Positions 8,523-17,887 of a stretch of 64,000 bases of DNA are shown here, in pieces. The notes beneath the pieces were generated by a model, which was not told the DNA's origin, made no database searches, and saw nothing but the letters and a program-made list of their open reading frames with translations. The DNA comes from Paraburkholderia unamae (GTDB taxonomy: Bacteria > Pseudomonadota > Gammaproteobacteria > Burkholderiales > Burkholderiaceae): assembly GCF_003268775.1 (NCBI RefSeq), contig NZ_QLSU01000027.1, forward strand, positions 62,001 through 126,000, in the 5' to 3' direction. Position numbers and translations under genes: made by a program. The number at the start of each line of letters is the position of its first letter. Positions within the stretch are counted from its first letter, which is position 1.

Positions 8523-9140
8523 TTAATACCCGAGCAGATGCGCGAACATCGGATACAGCGAAACGAGCAGCGAGAGCGCCATGGCGACGTTGAAGGCGCG
8601 CAGCCGCCGCGGGTTCGAGAGAAAGCGCCGCATGCCGGTGCCGAACGCGGCCCACACGCAGATGCAAGGCAGCCCGATCACATAGAACAGGCCCGCCATC
8701 ACCATCGTGTTGAGGCCGAAGTCCTTAGAAAGGCGGATCGTGGTGGCGGCCGTGAGCACCATCATCCACGCCTTGGGGTTGACCCACTGGAACGCGATGG
8801 CTTCATGAAAGCGCATGGGCCGGTGTTCGCCGCTTTTCACCTTGAGGTCGCCCGAGGTGCCGATTTTCCACGCGAGATAAAGCAGATAGGCAATGCTCGC
8901 CGTTTCCAGCACGACGTAGAGCGCCGGAATGTGCCGGAACATTTCGCCAAGCCCGAAGCCCACCGAGAGCATGAGCACCACGACGCCCGCGCTGATGCCG
9001 AGAATGTGCGGCACTGTGCGGCGAAAACCGAAGTTGACGCCGGAGGCGAGCAGCATGGTGTTATTGGGGCCGGGCGTGATGGTCGTGACCACGACGAAGA
9101 GCATGCCGGCGGGCAACGCGCTGTACAGTTCGGGCGGCAT
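8523..9140 (-). CDS. LysE/RhtB-family amino acid exporter
   Basis: A 205-residue inner-membrane protein of the LysE/RhtB superfamily, which exports amino acids such as homoserine, threonine or lysine. The family N-terminal signature TTITPGPNNTMLLASG, with the conserved PGPNN, is present at about residues 19-34, and the later GFRRTVPHILGISAG segment follows. About six hydrophobic segments are visible, as expected. ATG 9140 gives the normal N-terminus. It lies downstream of no related regulator; the opposite-strand RND operon begins 287 bases away. Confidence 0.9.
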   Translation of the reverse strand: MPPELYSALPAGMLFVVVTTITPGPNNTMLLASGVNFGFRRTVPHILGISAGVVVLMLSVGFGLGEMFRHIPALYVVLETASIAYLLYLAWKIGTSGDLKVKSGEHRPMRFHEAIAFQWVNPKAWMMVLTAATTIRLSKDFGLNTMVMAGLFYVIGLPCICVWAAFGTGMRRFLSNPRRLRAFNVAMALSLLVSLYPMFAHLLGY

Positions 9141-9199
9141 AGGGCGGGAGGCTCCGGGAAAAATGCAGAATCGACCGAAGCCAGTGTATCGGGAGTGCG

Positions 9200-9219
9200 C
9201 GGTACAGTACCGGTACAGT
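9200..9219. promoter_or_regulatory. Direct repeat CGGTACAGT x2 with embedded palindrome
   Basis: CGGTACAGT occurs at 9200-9208 and again at 9211-9219; between them the perfect 10-bp palindrome GTACCGGTAC spans 9207-9216. It sits 60 bases upstream of the lysE start in the divergent lysE/RND gap. It is a plausible protein-binding site; no regulator can be named. Confidence 0.4.
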
Positions 9220-9356
9220 TGCGAGAACGGTGGGCGGTACGGATTGGCGGGGGATTGTCGGGAACTGTCCGGCTGGCCGCGTTCGAATTTCGCCGCGCGA
9301 GAATCCGCTATGCTCGGCTCTGGTCATAAGGATTGGCATCGGCACCGGTCATTCAC

Positions 9357-9396
9357 GGTCGAACGTTAGCGAACGCGTGGCGATAAGCGTTCGACC
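9357..9396. promoter_or_regulatory. Nested inverted repeats upstream of the RND operon (operator candidate)
   Basis: GGTCGAACG (9357-9365) is exactly inverted by CGTTCGACC (9388-9396). Nested inside are GAACGC (9371-9376) and GCGTTC (9387-9392) with a 10-base spacer. The element ends 31 bases before the adaptor gene start, where a TetR-type repressor of an efflux operon commonly binds. No regulator gene is adjacent. Confidence 0.55.
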
Positions 9397-9427
9397 GATG
9401 ATCAGTCGACTGATTGCGAGGACGCGA

Positions 9428-10537
9428 ATGAGCGGTCAGGATGCCTTTTCAACCCTTCCAGCCTTGAAGCCCGGCACGTCGCGGCCGGCGCTTGTGATCG
9501 CGCTCGCGCTCGTCACCGTGCTGGCGGCCTGTGGCAAGCCTGCGCCAACCGAGCAGGTGCGCGAGCCGCGCCCGGTCGAACTGATCGCCGTCGGCACCAG
9601 CGGCGCGAGCGAATTGCGCGTGTTCGCAGGCCAGGTCGAAACGACCAATATCTCCGCGCTCGCCTTCGAGGTGCCGGGACGCGTCGTGCAGATCGCCGTG
9701 CTCGACGGCGCGCGCGTGCGCGAAGGCCAGTTGCTCGCCCGCATCGACGACGAGCCGTACCGGCTCCAGGTGCAGCGCGCCGAGGCGCAATACAACCAGC
9801 TCGCCGAGGACCTCAAGCGCAAGGCCGTGCTGCGCGACGAAAACATCCTCTCCGGCGCGGGGTATGACCAGCTCAAGGCCGCTGCCGATATCGCGCGCGC
9901 GCAACGCGACCTCGCGCGCCGCGATCTGCGCAATACCCGGCTCGTGGCGCCGTTTGACGGCCGCATCGCGCGCCGCACGATCGAAACGCAGCAAATGGTG
10001 CAGGCCGGCGCGCCCGTTTTCACGCTCGAAGCGACTTCGCGCCTGGAGGTGGGCGTGGCGCTGCCGCAGAACGTGGCCGAGTCGCTGCCGTTCGACCGCA
10101 CGCTACAGGCGCGCGCCTGGCCGCCCGATCGGCCCTCGACGGTGTTTCCGCTCGTCTATCGTGAGCACTCCACGCTGGCCACGCCCGCCGGCAGCGTGTA
10201 TCGCCTGCTGTTCTCGCTGGCGCGGCCCGAACAGTTGACGCTGCTGCCAGGCATGGCGCTGCGCGTGAGCATCGACGTGCCGGGTTCGCCCGCCGCCCAA
10301 AGCGCGTTGATCGTGCCCGTCAATGCGTTGACGGTCGCCGCGGACGGCAGCCGCGCGGTGTGGAAATACGACGCCGCGACGCATCGCGTTCACCGCACCG
10401 CCGTCGCGTTGCGCGAGATCCGCCAGAACGATGCTGTCGTGAGCGGCGCGCTGCAAGCGGGCGACCAGGTGGTGGCGGCCGGGGCGCAGTTCGTGAGCGA
10501 GGGCGAAGCCGTTCGCCCACTGGAAGCGAACCCATGA
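9428..10537 (+). CDS. RND efflux periplasmic adaptor lipoprotein
   Basis: A 369-residue membrane-fusion protein that links an RND pump to its outer-membrane channel. A hydrophobic signal ends in a lipobox, VTVLAACG, so the protein is probably a lipoprotein held in the inner membrane. The lipoyl/hairpin pattern is visible: VVQIAVLDGARVREGQLLARIDD (in part, VREGQLLARIDD) then the coiled hairpin AEAQYNQLAEDLKRKAVL, and FDGRIARRTIE. The ATG at 9428 is chosen for its GAGGA site 5 bases upstream; an in-frame ATG at 9398 is an alternative. Its stop overlaps the pump start by four bases. Confidence 0.9.
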   Translation: MSGQDAFSTLPALKPGTSRPALVIALALVTVLAACGKPAPTEQVREPRPVELIAVGTSGASELRVFAGQVETTNISALAFEVPGRVVQIAVLDGARVREGQLLARIDDEPYRLQVQRAEAQYNQLAEDLKRKAVLRDENILSGAGYDQLKAAADIARAQRDLARRDLRNTRLVAPFDGRIARRTIETQQMVQAGAPVFTLEATSRLEVGVALPQNVAESLPFDRTLQARAWPPDRPSTVFPLVYREHSTLATPAGSVYRLLFSLARPEQLTLLPGMALRVSIDVPGSPAAQSALIVPVNALTVAADGSRAVWKYDAATHRVHRTAVALREIRQNDAVVSGALQAGDQVVAAGAQFVSEGEAVRPLEANP

Positions 10538-13500
10538 ATCTCGCGCGAGCGCTCATCGAAAAACCGCTGATTGCATGGACCATTGCATTGGTGTCGCTGA
10601 TCGGCGGCATCGTTGCCTATATCGACATCGGCCGCCTCGAAGATCCGAAGTTCACGATCAAGACGGCGGTGGTGGTCACGCTCTATCCCGGTGCCAGCGC
10701 ACGGCAGGTGGAAAGCGAGGTGACCGACCGCATCGAAAGCGCCGTGCAGCAGCTGGAGCAGGTGGACTTCATCCGTTCGCGTTCGATGGCGGGTTATTCC
10801 GAAGTGCGGGTGCAGATTCGCGACCAGTACGCGTCGAAGCAATTGCAGCAGATCTGGGAGCAGTTGCGCCGCCAGGTGAACGACGTGACGCCGCGTCTGC
10901 CGCCGGGCGCGGGGCCGCCCATTGTGTTCGACCGTTTCGGCGACGTGTATGGCATGTTCTACGCCATTACGGGCAAGGGCTATTCACAGGCGCAGCTTTT
11001 CGATTACGCGCGCGAGTTGCGCAAGGAACTGCTCACCATTCCGGACGTGGCGGATATCGTCATCGCGGGCAATCAGCAGGAGCAGGTCACGATCACGGCC
11101 GATCAGGCCTTGCTGGCGGCGAACAATCTTTCGCCGGACGACATTGCCCAGGCGCTCGGCGTGCAAAACGAAATACGCACCGCGGGCCGCGAGCGCGTGG
11201 GCGATCAGTTGATCCGCCTCGCGCCAACCGGCACGCTCGACACGCTCGCGGCCGTTCGCGCGTTGCCGGTGGGCACGACACCCGGCGAGCTGCTGCTTGG
11301 AGACGTGGCCCGCGTGCATTCCGGCTATGCCGCCGTGCCAACGCAAGCGATTCGCTACAACGGTCAGGATGCCTTGACGATCGGCATTAGCGCGCGCTCC
11401 GGCGTGAATGTCGTCAAGGTCGGCCAGGAGGTGAAAGAGCGGTTGCAAGAACTCGAACGCGCCCGGCCGCTCGGCATCGAGCTACACGTGCTCTACGACC
11501 AGCCCGACGCCGTCGATGCGGCCGTGCGCGGCTTCGTGCTCGACGTCATGCTCTCGGTCGGCATCGTGACCGTGGCGCTCGGCATCGGTCTCGGGTGGCG
11601 TGCGGGCGTCGTGCTCGGCATCGAACTGTTTCTCTCGATTCTCGGCACGCTGTTCGTGATGTATGCGGCAGGCATCGAGTTACAGCGCATCTCTCTCGGC
11701 GCGCTCATCATCGTGATGGGGATGCTCACCGACAATTCCATCGTCGTTTGCGAAGGCATGCTCGTGCGCGTGGAGAAAGGGCTCTCGCATGTCGAGGCCG
11801 CCGCGCAGGTGCTCAAGCAGGGGAAGTGGTTGCTGCTCGCCTCCACGGTGGTCGGCATTCTCGCGTTTTCGGGCATCGGCATGTCGCCCGACGCGGTCGG
11901 GGAATTTTGCGCGTCGCTGTTCGCGGTCGCGGCCATCTCGCTGCTCCTGAGCTGGGTCATCGCGATCGCGCTCACGCCTTTGCTGGGGCATTATTTTTTT
12001 CGCCGCAAGGAGGGCGAGCAGGCGGACCCGTTCGACGCGCCGCTGTATCGCCGCTACGGGCGGTTGCTCGGCTGGGTCGAGCGCAGGCGCCTGTGGGTGA
12101 TCGGCTTCATGGTGGTGCTGCTGGCCGGTTGCGTCTGGGGCTTTCAGTTCGTCGAGCAGAGCTTTTTTCCGGCGTCGACCAATCCGATTTTCTACGTGGA
12201 CATGCGCCTGCCGCGCGGCGCGGATATCCGCACGGTAATGGAGCGCTCGAAAGGACCGGAAAAGCTGTTGCTCTCGCAAACAGGCGTGGTGAACGTCGGC
12301 ACCTACATCGGCGGCGGCGCGACGCGTTTCATTCTGGTCTACGACCCCGAGACGCAGGACCCCTCGTACGCGCAATTCATCGTGACGGTGGACGACGCCT
12401 CGCGCATCGACAGCATGATCCCGTCGCTCGATGCCGAGTTGCGCAAGCGCTTTCCCGACGTTAGCTGGTCGGTCACGCGGCCGAACTTCGGCCCCTCGAG
12501 CGGGCTGCCGATCCAGGCGCGCTTTCTCGGTCCCGATCCGGCCGTGCTGCGCAGCCTGGGCGTGCAGGCTGAAGCCGTGCTGCACAAGGACGCCGGTCTG
12601 CAATCGATACGCGACGACTGGGAAAACCCCGTCAACGTGGTGCGCCCGGTGTTCGACGACACGCGCGCCCGCGCACAGGGCGTCACGCGACGCCAGCTCA
12701 ACGACACCTTTGCGTATGCGACCGAAGGTCTACGCATCGGCATCTTCCGCGACAACGATCTGCTGCTCCCGGTCGTACTCGACGAACCGCCCGGCAAGAG
12801 CGGCGTGGAGCGCTTCGCGGGCCTTCAGGTGTTCAGCCTCGGCCAGCGCCGCTATGTGCCGGTCTCGGACGTGCTCACAGGCATCACGTACGGCACCGAA
12901 GACGGCCTGATCTCGCGGCGCGACCGCATCCGCACGCTGACCGTATCGGCGGGCACGCGTTATGGCGAAAACAGCGTCGCCGCTTTCGAGCGCATTCGCG
13001 CGCCCATCGAGGCAATCCGCCTGCCGCCGGGCTACCGGCTCGAATGGGGTGGCGAGTACGAGTCGTCGAACAAGGCAAAGGAAAGCCTGTTCCGCCAGTT
13101 GCCGATCGGCTTTGCCGCCATGCTCCTGCTCGTGCTGTTCATGTTCGGGCGGCTCAAGCCCGCGTTGATCGTGCTGCTCGTCGTGCCGATGTCGATCTGC
13201 GGGGTCACGCTCGGACTCCTGATCTTTCGCGGGGCGTTCGGCTTCATGTCGCTGCTCGGGCTGCTCAGCCTCATCGGCATGCTCATCAAGAATGGCGTGG
13301 TGCTCGTCGATGAAATCGATCTTCAGATTGCCTCCGGCGTGCCGCGCATGCGCGCGGTGATCGACGGTTCGAAAAGCCGCCTGCGTCCGGTCGCGCTGGC
13401 GGCGGGCACGACCATACTCGGCATGGTGCCGCTGCTGTGGGACCCGTTTTTCAAGGACATGGCGATCACGATGATGGCGGGCCTGGCGTTCGCAACGGTG

Positions 13501-13614
13501 CTGACGATGGCTGCGGTGCCCGCGCTGTATGTCCAGTTCTTTTCGATTCGTAGCGACGAGACGCAGCCGCGCGAGCCGCGCCACCCGGACGGAGGGCCGC
13601 ATGAAGCGTCGTGA
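10534..13614 (+). CDS. RND-family efflux pump, inner-membrane transporter
   Basis: A 1026-residue proton-driven RND pump of the AcrB/MdtBC-like HAE superfamily. It starts MNLARALIEKPLIAWTIALV, followed by a periplasmic porter loop, the TM bundle with IVMGMLTDNSIVVCEGMLV (TM4, containing the acidic proton-relay residue in LTDNS), the second porter loop, and the C-terminal bundle with LIGMLIKNGVVLVDE. The pattern GRLEDPKFTIK after TM1 is that of the less studied RND subgroup near MdtB/OqxB-like pumps rather than AcrB itself. ATG 10534 overlaps the adaptor stop (ATGA). Substrates cannot be inferred from sequence. Confidence 0.92.
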   Translation: MNLARALIEKPLIAWTIALVSLIGGIVAYIDIGRLEDPKFTIKTAVVVTLYPGASARQVESEVTDRIESAVQQLEQVDFIRSRSMAGYSEVRVQIRDQYASKQLQQIWEQLRRQVNDVTPRLPPGAGPPIVFDRFGDVYGMFYAITGKGYSQAQLFDYARELRKELLTIPDVADIVIAGNQQEQVTITADQALLAANNLSPDDIAQALGVQNEIRTAGRERVGDQLIRLAPTGTLDTLAAVRALPVGTTPGELLLGDVARVHSGYAAVPTQAIRYNGQDALTIGISARSGVNVVKVGQEVKERLQELERARPLGIELHVLYDQPDAVDAAVRGFVLDVMLSVGIVTVALGIGLGWRAGVVLGIELFLSILGTLFVMYAAGIELQRISLGALIIVMGMLTDNSIVVCEGMLVRVEKGLSHVEAAAQVLKQGKWLLLASTVVGILAFSGIGMSPDAVGEFCASLFAVAAISLLLSWVIAIALTPLLGHYFFRRKEGEQADPFDAPLYRRYGRLLGWVERRRLWVIGFMVVLLAGCVWGFQFVEQSFFPASTNPIFYVDMRLPRGADIRTVMERSKGPEKLLLSQTGVVNVGTYIGGGATRFILVYDPETQDPSYAQFIVTVDDASRIDSMIPSLDAELRKRFPDVSWSVTRPNFGPSSGLPIQARFLGPDPAVLRSLGVQAEAVLHKDAGLQSIRDDWENPVNVVRPVFDDTRARAQGVTRRQLNDTFAYATEGLRIGIFRDNDLLLPVVLDEPPGKSGVERFAGLQVFSLGQRRYVPVSDVLTGITYGTEDGLISRRDRIRTLTVSAGTRYGENSVAAFERIRAPIEAIRLPPGYRLEWGGEYESSNKAKESLFRQLPIGFAAMLLLVLFMFGRLKPALIVLLVVPMSICGVTLGLLIFRGAFGFMSLLGLLSLIGMLIKNGVVLVDEIDLQIASGVPRMRAVIDGSKSRLRPVALAAGTTILGMVPLLWDPFFKDMAITMMAGLAFATVLTMAAVPALYVQFFSIRSDETQPREPRHPDGGPHEAS

Positions 13615-15112
13615 TGCCTGCCACACGGATGCGCGCGCGTGGCCGTTGGCACGCAGGCTCGCAGCGCCCGCGCTCCTTGCCGTGCTCGCCGGATGCAGCG
13701 GGCCGTTGAAGCTGGACCGTCCCCCGGACATGCCGGCGCAGTACGAGCAACGCGAGCCCGACACCGCCGCGCCCGCGCAGGCGCCCGACGAAACCGTGCT
13801 GGCCAACTGGTGGCTCCAGTACGACGACCCGGCGCTCACCACGCTGATTCAGCGCGCGCTGGAGCACAACTACGATCTCGCGCTCGCGGCCACGCGCGTG
13901 GACGACGCCCGCTCGAACATCCTGGCGGCGCGCTCCGCGCTGCTGCCGACGGTGGGCGTGGGCGTGGAAGCCGCGAAGTATCACGGCGGCGAAACGCAAC
14001 TGGAATTCGCACAGTTTCTGGGCATCACCGATCTCGATGCGCAGTTCTGGCGCGTCGGCTTGCAGACGCAATGGGAGATCGACGTGTTCGGGCGCGGGCG
14101 CGCGCGGCTTGCCGCCGCGCGCGCGATGACGCTTGCCGCAGCGGGCGACGCGCAGGCTGCGCGGCTCGCCGTGGTCGCGACCGTGGCCGACGCCTATGTG
14201 ACGTATCGCGGACTGATCGAGCAGCGCCGCCTGATCGTGCAAAGCCGACAGATCGCAGCGGACTTCGTGGTGATCGCGCAGCACAGCTTCGTGGCCGGCG
14301 TGGTGCTGAGCACGGATATCGATGCGGCGCGCGCGGCGCTCGCTCAGGTGCAGGCGCGCGAGCAGGAGGTCAATAGCGCGATCGTGGCGGCGCGCCTGTC
14401 CATCGAGCAACTCTGCGCAGCGAAGCCCGGTGAACTGGCGAGCGTGCTCGACGAAACCACCGGACTGCCGCGCGCGCTGCCCGCCATCGCGCCCGGCCAG
14501 CCCGTCGATCTGCTCGAACGCCGCCCCGATCTGATCGCCGCGCGCGACCGTCTCTTTGCCAGCATTCGTCAGGCCGATGTCGCGCGCCTGAACTACTGGC
14601 CGACGTTTTCATTGAGCGCCGTGCTCGCGCGCAATGGCTGGGAGATCGCGGGCCAGTCTCTCGGGCCGAGCACGCTTTGGCTTTTCGGTGCGGCGGCCAT
14701 GTTGCCGCTCATCGACTTCGGCGCGCGCGAATCGCGCGTGCAGGCCACCGACGCGCAGGCGCGCGCGGCGGAACTCGCCTATGAAAAGGCCGCAAGCGGC
14801 GCGCTTTTCGATGTCGAGCAGGCGCTCGCGCGGCTTTCGCGCCAGGCGCAACTCCAGGCCGCACGCAACGACGAAGTGGCCCAGCGCCGCACGCTGCTCG
14901 GCAAGGCGCAAACGCAGTTGCGCGTGGGGGAGGTGGGGCGCATGGACGTGGACCGCGCGCAACTCGCGCTCGCGGACAGCGAGGCCGCGCTCGTGCGCGA
15001 GCGCGTGGGTGAATTGAGCGCGCAGATCGCGCTCTTCAGGGCGATGGGCGGCGGCTGGGAAAAAACGGGTACGCCGCTGTCGTTGTCGCCTTCGTTGAGC
15101 GCGCTCTGGTAA
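13601..15112 (+). CDS. RND efflux outer-membrane factor lipoprotein, NodT/OprM family
   Basis: A 503-residue outer-membrane channel protein. The signal peptide ends with the lipobox LLAVLAGC, and the mature part starts with WWLQYDDPALTTLIQRAL, the NodT-family mark. Two TolC-type repeats follow, with LLERRPDLIAARDRLFAS and DFGARESRVQAT being the usual positions of the second repeat. It begins 14 bases before the pump gene ends, so adaptor, pump and channel form one translationally coupled operon for drug or metabolite export across both membranes. Confidence 0.92.
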   Translation: MKRRDACHTDARAWPLARRLAAPALLAVLAGCSGPLKLDRPPDMPAQYEQREPDTAAPAQAPDETVLANWWLQYDDPALTTLIQRALEHNYDLALAATRVDDARSNILAARSALLPTVGVGVEAAKYHGGETQLEFAQFLGITDLDAQFWRVGLQTQWEIDVFGRGRARLAAARAMTLAAAGDAQAARLAVVATVADAYVTYRGLIEQRRLIVQSRQIAADFVVIAQHSFVAGVVLSTDIDAARAALAQVQAREQEVNSAIVAARLSIEQLCAAKPGELASVLDETTGLPRALPAIAPGQPVDLLERRPDLIAARDRLFASIRQADVARLNYWPTFSLSAVLARNGWEIAGQSLGPSTLWLFGAAAMLPLIDFGARESRVQATDAQARAAELAYEKAASGALFDVEQALARLSRQAQLQAARNDEVAQRRTLLGKAQTQLRVGEVGRMDVDRAQLALADSEAALVRERVGELSAQIALFRAMGGGWEKTGTPLSLSPSLSALW

Positions 15113-15161
15113 CTGTGGGGTGACAGTGTGGTGACGGTTGCGCCGTGCAGTCGATCACCGG

Positions 15162-16118
15162 TCATTCCGGCTGGCGTCCGTCTTCCCAGCGCGGGTCGGC
15201 GGTGATCTGCACGGTGAGGCGGCTTTCGATCGGGTTCGTCTCCAGCAAACGCCAGATGCGTTCGCGCAAGCGGTCCTGCGAGCCGATATCGCGCAACGAG
15301 GAAGCTGCGTCGGCAAGCACGTTGACTTCGACGAAATTGCGCCGCCCCGCCTGAATGACGTGCGTGTGGTGCCGCACGATGCCAAGTTCGCGTTCGAACT
15401 TCGCGAGTTCCGTCTGGATCTCCTCCGAGGGATTGTTGCTTTCCGGGCTCATATGGAGCAATTCGGCAAAACTGTTGCGCACGATTTTTGCGGGCACGGA
15501 GAGAAAAACCAGCGAAAGTCCGGCCGTCATGGCGCTGTCGATATAGTGGGCCCACTGGTCACGCACGCTCTCCGGCAGGATCGAATACACGAAAAAACCG
15601 AGCAGCGTGGCCGCGCTGAACGAGAATTTCATGATCCATTTCCAGCCGTCGGTTTTCAGCAGCTTGGAGCGGATTTGCGCGGCCGCGCGCTTCTTGTACA
15701 CCACCATGGCAAAGCAGACCACGCAACTCGCGGCACTGATTGCGATGACGCCGTGCGCGTTGACCAGGTGGCCGCCCGAGCGCAACCCTTCGAGGCCGTT
15801 CACGAAGCCATACACGCACACCACGAGCATCATGAGGCCGTTAATGCCGTTGACGAGCGGCTCCAGGAACCAGTAGCCATACTCGAACCGGTTGGTCGCC
15901 GGGCGGTTGATCGCGGTGGCGGCGAGCAGGCCCAGCGCCGAGCTGATGAGATTGAGCAGATAAAAGATCGCCGTGAGCAGCAGCGTATCGGACTGAACGA
16001 AAAAGCCATAACCGACATTGGCCGCGAAGCCGAGGCACACGACGTAGATCGAAATCTTCATCGCGCGCTGCTCGACGGCGGCGAGCTGCGCCTTGCGAAG
16101 CGCGGAGGTGATTGGCAT
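15162..16118 (-). CDS. CDF-like cation-transporter-family membrane protein, metal site incomplete
   Basis: A 318-residue membrane protein with the architecture of cation diffusion facilitators: about six hydrophobic segments and a soluble C-terminal domain of about 95 residues (from about FERELGIVRHHTHV). In the second membrane segment, where CDF proteins carry HxxxD or DxxxD, the sequence is SDTLLLTAIFYLLNLISS, so the zinc-binding residues appear replaced. An aspartate remains in YIDSAMTAG. ATG 16118 is used; a GTG at 16187 in frame would place the start 6 bases after the upstream permease stop. The gene follows the amino acid permease on the same strand and may be co-transcribed. The substrate may not be a divalent metal. 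Confidence 0.65.
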   Translation of the reverse strand: MPITSALRKAQLAAVEQRAMKISIYVVCLGFAANVGYGFFVQSDTLLLTAIFYLLNLISSALGLLAATAINRPATNRFEYGYWFLEPLVNGINGLMMLVVCVYGFVNGLEGLRSGGHLVNAHGVIAISAASCVVCFAMVVYKKRAAAQIRSKLLKTDGWKWIMKFSFSAATLLGFFVYSILPESVRDQWAHYIDSAMTAGLSLVFLSVPAKIVRNSFAELLHMSPESNNPSEEIQTELAKFERELGIVRHHTHVIQAGRRNFVEVNVLADAASSLRDIGSQDRLRERIWRLLETNPIESRLTVQITADPRWEDGRQPE

Positions 16119-16193
16119 GATCCCAGGCGTTTGAAGGTTCGATTGACGGCGCCCCGATGATCGCGATCGAGGTGAGGCGGCCGTCACGTACGG

Positions 16194-17615
16194 CTAACGC
16201 CAGGCGGCGGTGCTCAGCTCGTAAATCGCCACGAGGGCACCGCCCATCACCACGACAAATGCGCACCACTCGGGCCGGGAAAAAAGCGGCTTGCCGCGCT
16301 CGCGCTGGGCCCATATGTACAACAGGCTGCCGGGGCCATAAAGCAATGCGGACATGACGAGCAACTCCACCCCGCAAGCATAGAGCAGGAACACGGTATA
16401 GATCGTGGCGATGGCCGCCGTGGCGTAGTGCTGGAAGCGTTTGCGCGTGCTGATGGCCGATGGCGGCAATGCACGAATGGCCTTGAGGCCGAAGGTCGCG
16501 ACGAAGAAGTAGGGGATGAGCGCCATGGCGCTCGTGAGGCGCAACATGAGCGTGAACGCGTCGGTGGACCAATACGTGCTGATCACGAACGCCTGGACTA
16601 CGCCGCTCGTGAGCCAGATGGCGGCGGTGGGAAGCTGGCGCGCGTTGCGGCGTGCGAAGACGGCCGGCATGGCGTTCTCGCGCGCGCTCGCAAAGAGCAC
16701 TTCCGCGCAGATCAACGACCACGCGAGGTACGCGCCCAGCACGGAGACGATCAGTGCGCCGCCGATGAACACGGTGCCGGTCGAGCCGACGGCCGCGCCG
16801 AGCACGGTGGCCATCGACGGCTGCCGCATCGCGGCGATGTCGGCTCGCATGAGCAGCGCATAGGGCAGCAGCGTCACCAGCACGAGCAGCAACAGCACGA
16901 AGGCGAAGCCGAGTATTGTCGCCGCGCCCACGTCCGAGCGCTTTTTCGCGTAGCGCGAATACACACTCGCCCCTTCGATGCCGAGAAACACGAAAACCGT
17001 GATGAGCATGGTGCCTTTGACTTGCGGCGCCAGCGCACCGGCGCTTTCCGCCAGATTCATCCGGAAAGGCTCGGCGCTCGCCAGGACACTCAAAATACCG
17101 ATAAAAACGAATATGGGCAGAATCTTGACGACCGTGAGAATCGCATTGATGAGCGTGGCCTGTTTGATGCCGCGCAGGAGCATCCAGTGAAATGACCATA
17201 TTCCCACTGACGATATGGCAATGGCGATTGGCGTATTGCCGTTTCCGAATGCCGGGATAAATGCGCCGAGTGTGGATTTGATCAGCACCCAATAGGAGAC
17301 ATTACCGAAGCAACCGGCCATCCAGTAGCCGAACGCGGAGAGAAAACCGGCGTAGCCGCCGAAGCCGTCGCGCGCGTAGGCAAAAATTCCGGAGTCGAGG
17401 TCGGGCCGGATTTGCGCGAGCAACTGGAAGATGCGGGCGAGCATGTACATGCCGCCTCCCGCAATGCACCATGAAATGACGGCGGCCTTGGGGCCCGCTT
17501 CGAGAGCGAAGTTGCGCGGCAGCGAATAGATGCCTGCACCGACCATCGACCCCACGACCATGGCTGTGAGAACCGGGAGCGACAATTTTTGTTCATCCGT
17601 CGATTTCGTATTCAT
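16194..17615 (-). CDS. APC-family basic amino acid antiporter, ArcD-like paralogue
   Basis: A 473-residue transporter of the basic amino acid/polyamine antiporter (APA) family. The N-terminal signature VVGSMVGAGIYSLPRNFA (TM1, glycine-rich binding loop) and FLGIEGASVYSRYAKKRSD in TM6-loop are family marks, and about twelve hydrophobic segments are visible. It shares long stretches with the plus-strand antiporter at 18464 (for example AGIYSLPR/AGIFSLPR, GYWMAGCFGNVSYWVLIKST against GYWIGSCIGNVSYWVLIKST), so the two are diverged paralogues facing apart around a lipoprotein gene. Arginine/ornithine or a related cationic pair is the likely substrate. A 272-base gap with dyads lies upstream. Confidence 0.85.
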   Translation of the reverse strand: MNTKSTDEQKLSLPVLTAMVVGSMVGAGIYSLPRNFALEAGPKAAVISWCIAGGGMYMLARIFQLLAQIRPDLDSGIFAYARDGFGGYAGFLSAFGYWMAGCFGNVSYWVLIKSTLGAFIPAFGNGNTPIAIAISSVGIWSFHWMLLRGIKQATLINAILTVVKILPIFVFIGILSVLASAEPFRMNLAESAGALAPQVKGTMLITVFVFLGIEGASVYSRYAKKRSDVGAATILGFAFVLLLLVLVTLLPYALLMRADIAAMRQPSMATVLGAAVGSTGTVFIGGALIVSVLGAYLAWSLICAEVLFASARENAMPAVFARRNARQLPTAAIWLTSGVVQAFVISTYWSTDAFTLMLRLTSAMALIPYFFVATFGLKAIRALPPSAISTRKRFQHYATAAIATIYTVFLLYACGVELLVMSALLYGPGSLLYIWAQRERGKPLFSRPEWCAFVVVMGGALVAIYELSTAAWR

Positions 17616-17698
17616 CCATTGTTCTCACTTTCGCCATATCGCAATACAGGCGCGAGAAATCGCGGATTAAAAATGCGCGCCACATTGAATCGCTGAAA

Positions 17699-17831
17699 TA
17701 TTCCGGAATAGAGGGCAGGTTGAACGCATCATGCGTCAATCGTATTCCATAATGTTCGTCAGGTGTCCGGATGATGGATCGGCGTGGCGTACCGCCGGCC
17801 TTGCCTGCCCGATGTTCGCTAATGAGCGAAC
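17699..17831. promoter_or_regulatory. Three dyads in the gap between the permease and the lipoprotein gene
   Basis: The comparatively AT-rich gap 17616-17887 holds a perfect 12-bp palindrome TATTCCGGAATA (17699-17710), a dyad ACGCAT-C-ATGCGT inside 17720-17739, and GTTCGCT-AATG-AGCGAAC (17814-17831). None has a T tract, so they look like operators rather than terminators. Which of the two divergent genes they control cannot be told. Confidence 0.45.
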
Positions 17832-17887
17832 GTGCAGGTCGTTAGCAAACTGCCTGTGCGCGCAATGATCGTTTAAGGGGGATTGTC

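Noticed and set aside
17699..17831. The dyads as an attachment site or insertion-sequence ends
   Set aside because: They are three different sequences without a matching partner elsewhere and without an integrase or transposase gene nearby.
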